DNA of 56,135 bases from Gemmatimonadota bacterium (GTDB lineage: Bacteria > Latescibacterota > UBA2968 > UBA8231). Where the stretch lies: contig VXOR01000024.1 of assembly GCA_009840005.1 (NCBI GenBank), positions 1 to 56,135 of the forward strand, written 5' to 3'. Positions within the stretch are counted from its first letter, which is position 1; each line of letters starts with the position of its first letter. Below are positions 51,037 to 56,135 of this stretch, piece after piece. A program made the translations under genes and the position numbers. Under the pieces are notes generated by a model, which did no database searches, was not told where the DNA came from, and was given only the letters and a program-made list of their open reading frames with translations.

Positions 51037-51800
51037 TGGATATCACACGCGCATTGGACGCCTTGGGTGCCCGCGACGACCTGCTGACCGAGCAGAACAG
51101 AAACGACCTCGACGAGAAGGGCTATGCGGTACTCCCGGATATCATCGACGACGAGTGGCTCGCAGGACTGCGCACCCGCTTCGAGGAACTATGCGAGAAA
51201 GAAGGGGTTCACGCCGGTATTGAAGTCCATCAGGAGCAGGGCACACGCCGCCTCTCCGACCTCTGCAACAAGGGGCCGGTCTTTGACCGCGTCTATACTC
51301 ATCCCAAGGTGCTGGCCGCTATCCACTACGTCATCGGCCGTCCCTTCAAGCTCTCCTCGCTCAACGCCCGCGACGCCCTGCCCGGCGAGGGGCTACAGGG
51401 GCTGCACGCCGACTGGGGCGCAGACTACGACGGCCAATTTCACGTCTGCAATTCGATCTGGCTGCTGGACGACTTCAGCGAGGAAAACGGCTGCACTCGG
51501 CTAGTGCCCGGCTCGCATAAAGGCCAGCACCCGAGCAAAGTCCTAACAGATGCGCAGGCACCCCATCCCGACGAAGAGTTGCTCATTGCCCCGGCCGGCA
51601 CAGTCGCCGTCTTCAACAGCCACACGTGGCACGGCGGCACCCTCAACCAGAGCAAGGACCTGCCGCGCCGCGCTATTCACTGCTACTTCACCGCCCGCGA
51701 GCACGGCCAGCAGCTCAACCAGCGCGAGTACCTGCGCTATGAGACTTGGAAGCGCATCTCGCCAGCGGCGCGCTATATCCTCGATGTGGATGTGGATTAG
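51036..51800 (+). CDS. Phytanoyl-CoA dioxygenase (PhyH) family enzyme, operon copy 2
   Basis: The 254-residue protein has His124 and Asp126 in GLHADWGADYDG, His199 in HTWHGGTLNQ and Arg211 or Arg212 in LPRRAIHCYF. The sequence is closer to the PhyH at 24150-24890 (both carry VPGSHK and WHGG) than to its operon neighbour. The TAATG junction with copy 1 implies reinitiation. Tandem PhyH enzymes may act on successive positions of one substrate. Confidence 0.88.
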   Translation: MDITRALDALGARDDLLTEQNRNDLDEKGYAVLPDIIDDEWLAGLRTRFEELCEKEGVHAGIEVHQEQGTRRLSDLCNKGPVFDRVYTHPKVLAAIHYVIGRPFKLSSLNARDALPGEGLQGLHADWGADYDGQFHVCNSIWLLDDFSEENGCTRLVPGSHKGQHPSKVLTDAQAPHPDEELLIAPAGTVAVFNSHTWHGGTLNQSKDLPRRAIHCYFTAREHGQQLNQREYLRYETWKRISPAARYILDVDVD

Positions 51801-51849
51801 TTTGTGGCGACCTGCCTAAATCGTTCGACTAACCCCGAGGAGGAGGTAA

Positions 51850-52266
51850 ATGAAGCTCTCATATCCGGTCGTTGACCTGTGCATCGTGTGCAGCAACTTT
51901 GAAGAATCGCTGACGTTCTACCGAGACAAATTGGGATTTGAGGTGGTGCTCGACATCGACATCCCCGAAGACCTAGCGACGGGGATCGGACTGGCACCGC
52001 AAGGCTTCAGACAGGTGCGCCTACAGGCGGGAGAGACGCTGATCAAGCTGATGGATATCGCCACACCGCTGCCGCAACGGACTTCCCAATTTGCCGCTGG
52101 GGTGCGCTGGCTCACCTTCTTCGTCGCCGACGTGCAGGCCGAGTGCGCCGCGCTGAAGGCCAAAGGCGTGGAGTTCCTGTCCGAGCCTATGGCCGCCCCG
52201 GATACGCCGGGCGTCGTCTGCACCCTAGACCCCGACGGGATCCTCATCGAGCTCGTACAACGATGA
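51850..52266 (+). CDS. VOC (glyoxalase/bleomycin resistance/dioxygenase) family protein
   Basis: The 138-residue protein has two beta-alpha-beta-beta-beta units, with VVDLCIVCSNFEESLTFYRD at the start, VRWLTFFVADVQAECAALKA in the middle and VVCTLDPDGILIELVQR at the end, where the last Glu is a metal ligand. GAGGAGGAGG precedes the ATG. The stop overlaps the next gene by four bases. It may be an epimerase, lyase or dioxygenase for the operon substrate. Confidence 0.86.
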   Translation: MKLSYPVVDLCIVCSNFEESLTFYRDKLGFEVVLDIDIPEDLATGIGLAPQGFRQVRLQAGETLIKLMDIATPLPQRTSQFAAGVRWLTFFVADVQAECAALKAKGVEFLSEPMAAPDTPGVVCTLDPDGILIELVQR

Positions 52267-53399
52267 AGATAGCAGACATTCGCACGATACCCCTCGTGGG
52301 AGCCACGCCCGACGGTGGCTGGGAGCAGGGGTACGACCCCGGCGACAACCTGCATACGCTTTTGGAGATCATCACTGATGAAGGCGTTACCGGTCTGGGG
52401 TCCGTCTTTACCTCCACCCGCCTAGTGTCGGGCTCGCTCGCCCTGCTGCGCCCCATGCTGATTGGCGAGACCATCGAGCCGGCGCGGGTCGCCGAGAAGC
52501 TGCATCAGGCTACCTTCTGGCAGGGGCGGGGCGGTGCCGTCACCCACGCCATTTCTGGCATCGACATTGCCTTGTGGGACCTCTTTGGCAAGATCACGTC
52601 CCAGCCCATTTCGCGCCTGTTGGGTGGGCGCTATCGGGATCGCATCAAGCCGTATGGATCGCTCATCATGGCCGAGCCAGACGAATTGAAGCCGAGGCTC
52701 CAGGCCGCGATGGACCGGGGATTTCGCGCGATTAAGATGGGCTGGGGCCCCTTCGGTCGCGTGTCGAAAGCGCTCGACGAAAACATCGTCAGAACGGCTC
52801 GCGAGACCGTCGGCCCAGATATCGAACTGATGGTCGATGCGGGCGGTTCCGACCGGTACTGGCCGCACGGCTATAAATGGGCGATTGAAACCGCCCGCAT
52901 GCTCGTCAACTACGACGTCACTTGGTTCGAGGAAGCCCTGCGCCCCGACGATATCGAAGGGTATATCAAACTCACCGAGCACGCGCCCCTGCCGATCACG
53001 GGCTGCGAGGTCCTGACGCGCCGGCAATCCTTCCTGCCGTGGATCGAGCGCCGCGCAGTTGACTACATCCAACCCGACGTCACCAAGGTCGGCGGTCTCA
53101 CCGAGGAATTCCGCATTGCGATGTACGCCTACGACCACTCGATTCTCTTCGTTCCCCACGGCTGGAACACCGCCGTCGGACTAGCGGCCGACCTGCAGCT
53201 AGTCGCGGCCGTGCCGACCGCTCGTTGGGTAGAATACATCACCCCGGCCCCCTACATTGAGGACCTCGTCAGCGCGCCCTTTGCCCTCGACGAGGAAGGC
53301 TTCCTGACCATCTCCGACCAGCCGGGTTTGGGTGTTGTTTGGAATGACGAAGGGATTGAAAAGCACTCGGGGATGAGGCTCACTCCGTCATCTCTGTAG
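52263..53399 (+). CDS. Mandelate racemase/muconate lactonizing-type enzyme
   Basis: The 378-residue enolase-superfamily protein has the capping domain (1-125) and barrel. Lys in RAIKMGWGPFG is the second-strand base, metal ligands are Asp in ELMVDAGGSD, Glu in TWFEEALRPDD and Glu in TGCEVLTRR, and the sixth-strand His is in VPHGWNTAVG. The KxG-like and His pair resemble the mandelate-racemase subgroup rather than the galactonate branch at 31646. The ATG overlaps the VOC stop. Confidence 0.87.
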   Translation: MKIADIRTIPLVGATPDGGWEQGYDPGDNLHTLLEIITDEGVTGLGSVFTSTRLVSGSLALLRPMLIGETIEPARVAEKLHQATFWQGRGGAVTHAISGIDIALWDLFGKITSQPISRLLGGRYRDRIKPYGSLIMAEPDELKPRLQAAMDRGFRAIKMGWGPFGRVSKALDENIVRTARETVGPDIELMVDAGGSDRYWPHGYKWAIETARMLVNYDVTWFEEALRPDDIEGYIKLTEHAPLPITGCEVLTRRQSFLPWIERRAVDYIQPDVTKVGGLTEEFRIAMYAYDHSILFVPHGWNTAVGLAADLQLVAAVPTARWVEYITPAPYIEDLVSAPFALDEEGFLTISDQPGLGVVWNDEGIEKHSGMRLTPSSL

Positions 53400-53424
53400 C
53401 GGCGCACACGGATCGCTAAAAAAA

Positions 53425-54192
53425 ATGGGCATCCTCGACCGCTTCTCCCTCCTCGACCGCAAGGCGCTGGTCACCGGCGGCGGCTCTGGCATTGGGCAGG
53501 CCCTCGCCGTCGCTCTCGCCGAGGCGGGTGCGGACGTGGCCATTGCCGACATCGACTCCGCTGGTGCCGCTGATACCTGTACTCGGATTGAAAAACTCGG
53601 TCGTCAGACCCTAGCCATCGCCACGGATGTCACCGCCAAGGACCAAGTCGAAAACATGGTCCATACCGTTCTCGCCGATTGGGGCTGGCTGGACATCGGC
53701 GTCAATAGCGCTGGCATTGCCCTGCGCGGCCCCATTGAGGACATCAGCGAAGCCGATTGGGACCGGGTTCTCGACCTCGATCTCAAGGCGATTTTCCTCT
53801 GTTGTCAGGCCGAGGGCCGAGCCATGCTACGGCGGGGCTCCGGCTCGATCATCAACGTCGTCTCGATCTCGTCCCATGTTGTCAACCGCCCCCAACTGCA
53901 CGGTCATTACAACGCGGCCAAGGCAGGTGCCTGCCAGCTAACTAGAGTGTGCGCGGCAGAGTGGGCCGCGCGCGGCGTCCGCGTCAATTCCATCAGCCCC
54001 GGCCACACGCTCACCCCCATGACCACCCACGCCGACGACGATATGAAAAACGCTTGGCTCGCCAACACGCCGATGGGCCGCTTGGGCGTCCCGGCCGACT
54101 ATCAGGGGGCCGTCGTCTTCCTCGCTTCGGACGCCTCTGCTTACGCGACCGGCCACGACTTGGTCGTCGATGGCGGGTACACGCTCTGGTGA
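53425..54192 (+). CDS. Short-chain dehydrogenase/reductase
   Basis: The 255-residue protein has the cofactor loop TGGGSGIG at 17-24, NSAG at 94-97 (variant of NNAG), Ser147 or Ser149 in NVVSISSHV, and Tyr162/Lys166 in HYNAAKAG. The end GHDLVVDGGYTLW is usual for classical SDRs. Asp41-type residues (IADID) favour NAD. It closes the operon and could oxidise a hydroxylated product from the PhyH steps. Confidence 0.9.
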   Translation: MGILDRFSLLDRKALVTGGGSGIGQALAVALAEAGADVAIADIDSAGAADTCTRIEKLGRQTLAIATDVTAKDQVENMVHTVLADWGWLDIGVNSAGIALRGPIEDISEADWDRVLDLDLKAIFLCCQAEGRAMLRRGSGSIINVVSISSHVVNRPQLHGHYNAAKAGACQLTRVCAAEWAARGVRVNSISPGHTLTPMTTHADDDMKNAWLANTPMGRLGVPADYQGAVVFLASDASAYATGHDLVVDGGYTLW

Positions 54193-54258
54193 GCTAGTAA
54201 GATTTTCTCGCATCCCTAATTTGAGCAACTACGAATAGGCGTAAATTTAACTTGCGCA

Positions 54259-54270
54259 GGTAATGTTACC
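54259..54270. promoter_or_regulatory. Candidate palindromic operator before the DNA methyltransferase
   Basis: GGTAA-TG-TTACC is a 10-bp dyad with a two-base centre, 16 bases before the ATG. Some cytosine methyltransferases repress their own gene through an N-terminal DNA-binding extension, and this protein has such an extension. The link is inference. Confidence 0.35.
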
Positions 54271-54286
54271 TTACTAATATCCACCT

Positions 54287-55516
54287 ATGGCAAATCCAAC
54301 ATCCTCTGGAAGAATAGTGATCGAGATTGATCCAGAACAAAAACGAGAGCTATATTCAACTCTCGCTCTATCTGGCAGTACTCTCAAGGATTGGTTCATC
54401 AGGTCAGCGGCGGAATACTGCGCGGAAAGACGCCAACTCTCTCTTTTCAATTACAATAGTCGTGATGCAGGCGCACAGTACGAAACCGCACCTGATGTGG
54501 GGTTAGTTCCTCGTGGCAGTCCTAGCAGTGGTTCCCATCTTCTTGACCGAGTGCCTCAGCTTGGTCTGAAGAAATCTCTCACTATAGTATCCATGTTCTC
54601 AGGTTGTGGAGGCATGGATATTGGTTTCACCGGCGGCTTTGAGTTCATGGGCCGAAGCTACCCACAGCTTCCATTCTCGATAGTCTGGTCCAACGACAAC
54701 AACAGAGCCGCCTGCAAGACCTACACCCACAATTTGGGTCACGACATCGCGTGTGGCGATGTATGGGATTTTATTGATGAACTGCCGGATGAAGCAGATG
54801 TGCTGATTGGCGGCTTTCCCTGCCAAGATATTTCCATTAACGGCAAAAGGGCTGGGATTAATGGTCCTCGGACGGGTCTTTACCGGGCGATGGTGGAGGG
54901 CGTGAAACGAATCAGGCCCAAGGTCTTCGTCGCGGAGAACGTCAAGGGTCTCCTCATAGGGGACAATCGAGAAGCGCTAGCCCAAGTACTCTCTGACTTC
55001 GGCAGTTTGGGCTACGCAGTCGGCTACAAGTTGTACCGGGTGGCCGATTATGGTGTACCTCAGATGCGCGAAAGAGTCATCATCGTAGGTACCTCTAGCG
55101 AGGTGAACCCTTTCACGCCACCAGAACCCGAACGAAGTTCCTCCGAGTGGATAACCGCCGAGGAAGCAATTAGCGATCTGGAAACCGTCCAAGAGAATCG
55201 CGACTTGAACCACATATGGAGCCGGGCAAACCCTAGCCCAGAGCAGGGAAACCGTAGGCTTGCCGCCGACAGGCCGGCCCACACAATTCGCGCTGAGTGC
55301 CACGGGAATATCCAGTTCCATTATTCGCTGCCGAGACGTATTTCCATGAGGGAGGCTGCGCGGATACAATCGTTCCCCGACAGCTTTGTCTTCCAGTCAG
55401 GTCTCAGGGAGACCGAGCGACAAGTGGGCAATGCAGTGCCTCCTGTATTCGCGTGGCATGTCGCATGTAGTGTGCTTAGGTGTTTCCAACGGAGCCCTAG
55501 CAAGCATGTCGCCTAA
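54287..55516 (+). CDS. DNA (cytosine-5-)-methyltransferase with RHH-like N-terminus
   Basis: The 409-residue protein has all main C5 motifs: FSGCGGMD at 104-111, GGFPCQDIS with catalytic Cys179 (IV), FVAENVKG (VI), QMRERVIIVG (VIII), ISMREAARIQSFPD (IX) and VGNAVPP (X). The first 100 residues are extra. GRIVIEIDPEQKRELYSTLA followed by SGSTLKDWFIRSAAEYCAE reads like a ribbon-helix-helix domain. The target recognition region between VIII and IX is short (about 90 residues), as in single-specificity enzymes. No Shine-Dalgarno is seen. It may belong to a restriction-modification or defence unit with the two unknown convergent genes. Confidence 0.92.
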   Translation: MANPTSSGRIVIEIDPEQKRELYSTLALSGSTLKDWFIRSAAEYCAERRQLSLFNYNSRDAGAQYETAPDVGLVPRGSPSSGSHLLDRVPQLGLKKSLTIVSMFSGCGGMDIGFTGGFEFMGRSYPQLPFSIVWSNDNNRAACKTYTHNLGHDIACGDVWDFIDELPDEADVLIGGFPCQDISINGKRAGINGPRTGLYRAMVEGVKRIRPKVFVAENVKGLLIGDNREALAQVLSDFGSLGYAVGYKLYRVADYGVPQMRERVIIVGTSSEVNPFTPPEPERSSSEWITAEEAISDLETVQENRDLNHIWSRANPSPEQGNRRLAADRPAHTIRAECHGNIQFHYSLPRRISMREAARIQSFPDSFVFQSGLRETERQVGNAVPPVFAWHVACSVLRCFQRSPSKHVA

Positions 55517-55521
55517 ACAGA

Positions 55522-55887
55522 TCAGGCCCCGAATAATTCTTCCGATGGAATCCAACCTCGGGCATAGCCATCGGCTAGCTCTAGCCATTTGCAAATTCTC
55601 TGCTCAGGCGAAACGACACATCCCCAGTATTCTTTGAACAAAGCCGGTTCGAGACGGGCGGCCGCAGCCCGCATCTCGCCTTCGATGTCTTTTAGGGCAC
55701 GCAGCAAGTAATTGCCGCCTCGCTTGGAGTCATTCTTAAGAGCGACGCTACCTGCCGAGAACAGGTCTCTTGCCTGTGAGCACAGCACACCGTGGTAGGT
55801 CAGCAAATAGAGTGCTGCATCATCATACTTTTTTTTGGAACGTGCCGGTTTAACGATCTGTGGACATAGCAGCGCTGCTATGTCCAC
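55522..55887 (-). CDS. Uncharacterised protein next to the methyltransferase
   Basis: The 121-residue protein starts at GTG 55887, ten bases inside the preceding gene. It reads MDIAALLCPQIVKPARSKKK, DDAALYLLTYHGVLCSQARD, RGGNYLLRALKDIEGEMRAA and EYWGCVVSPEQRICKWLELA. It looks all-helical. I recognise no family or nuclease motif. It ends five bases from the convergent methyltransferase stop, so an associated restriction or control role is possible but unsupported by motif. Confidence 0.5.
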   Translation of the reverse strand: MDIAALLCPQIVKPARSKKKYDDAALYLLTYHGVLCSQARDLFSAGSVALKNDSKRGGNYLLRALKDIEGEMRAAAARLEPALFKEYWGCVVSPEQRICKWLELADGYARGWIPSEELFGA

Positions 55888-56135
55888 AGTTGTCTCTTCT
55901 CGTCTTGAGTCAGATCCATGTATAGACGGACCTGGATGGGCAAGGAGTGCGCTGAATCAGGTCGATCTTCTAGCCACCATAGCCGCTCGCCAGGACGCAG
56001 CCGACTTCGCGCATACTTGCGAATTTGAATCATCCGGTCTTCGGTCGAAAGCGCCCGGAACTCGGCATACGAGATCCCCATTATCTGACTGTTATTCACA
56101 TCTACGACCCCACGAGACGTAGAGGACTGGGGGAT
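55878..56135 (-). CDS. Uncharacterised protein, possibly partial at the window edge
   Basis: The frame stays open to the last base, so the true start may be outside. Candidate internal starts are GTG 56099 and ATG 56081. The readable part includes GISYAEFRALSTEDRMIQIR, KYARSRLRPGERLWWLED and PIQVRLYMDLTQDEKRQLW. It is helical and basic, with no known motif, and overlaps the next gene by ten bases. Confidence 0.45.
   Translation of the reverse strand: MPQSSTSRGVVDVNNSQIMGISYAEFRALSTEDRMIQIRKYARSRLRPGERLWWLEDRPDSAHSLPIQVRLYMDLTQDEKRQLWT

Noticed and set aside
52422..53159. 245-codon minus-strand open frame
   Set aside because: It is antisense to the mandelate-racemase-type gene, which has full catalytic motifs; high GC content keeps the opposite frame open.
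54287..54586. N-terminal 100 codons of the methyltransferase as a separate control (C) protein gene
   Set aside because: The frame runs without interruption into the catalytic domain, with no internal stop or restart site, so it is an N-terminal extension.

Overview
This looks like a chromosomal contig from an uncultured, GC-rich Gram-negative bacterium. The best guess is a member of the FCB side of the tree such as Candidatus Latescibacterota, or a similar sponge- or sediment-associated lineage. That is inference. It rests on repeated phytanoyl-CoA-dioxygenase (PhyH) genes, Gfo/Idh/MocA and mandelate-racemase-type enzymes, two secreted proteins with NGDG/FlgD-like C-termini, a BamE-like lipoprotein and an NfeD-flotillin operon. 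No rRNA, integrase, complete insertion sequence, prophage or CRISPR array was seen; there is one tRNA-Leu(CAA).

Layout. 0-5 kb: a large probable alpha/alpha-toroid protein, an Xre/RES toxin-antitoxin pair, an AT-rich GmrSD-type defence gene and a very small duplicated membrane protein. 5-9 kb: tRNA-Leu and a membrane-microdomain operon (long NfeD, short NfeD, FloA, coiled-coil membrane protein). 9-15 kb: a dihydroorotase-like amidohydrolase, a VapBC-like pair whose PIN toxin carries a zinc-ribbon insert, hrpA, and a decayed piece of a sugar-isomerase gene. 15-20 kb: a sugar isomerase/epimerase, GlgE-like GH13 protein and DUF3500 operon, then a HigBA pair with a perfect operator palindrome. 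20-31 kb: cupin, oxidoreductase, D-cysteine desulfhydrase-like enzyme, TSUP exporter, a PhyH enzyme, two large secreted proteins, a lactonase and a HAD phosphatase. 31-40 kb: an enolase-superfamily dehydratase, IMPase and M24 peptidase run, then a complete RbsBAC-type sugar ABC transporter and a secreted tandem-Cache-like protein. 40-46 kb: pheA, pnuC, PhyH, RraA-like, Gfo/Idh and CaiB-type CoA-transferase. 46-49 kb: small TA-like and hypothetical genes. 49.4-54.2 kb: a tightly packed operon that begins with a UPF0175/DUF3368-PIN module and runs into PhyH-PhyH-VOC-MR-SDR. 54-56 kb: a cytosine-5 DNA methyltransferase with an N-terminal ribbon-helix-helix-like extension, facing two unknown genes that reach the window edge.

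How it fits together. The metabolic genes suggest a heterotroph importing and breaking down oxidised sugars, acid sugars and small methylated or sulfur-containing organics, one small operon per substrate. Between these operons lie at least four complete two-gene toxin-antitoxin-like modules and two orphan antitoxin-like genes. Several have palindromic operators directly at the gene start, and both UPF0175 genes read without a gap into metabolic genes. The second theme is short palindromic repeat DNA: a fold-back element at 34.9 kb, a dispersed CAGATG repeat in four places, and palindromes inserted in frame into coding sequence. No wholly new multi-gene system could be proved by reading alone. 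The strongest candidates for new biology are the UPF0175-to-metabolism coupling, the methyltransferase with its unknown neighbours, the duplicated mini membrane protein and the in-frame palindromes.
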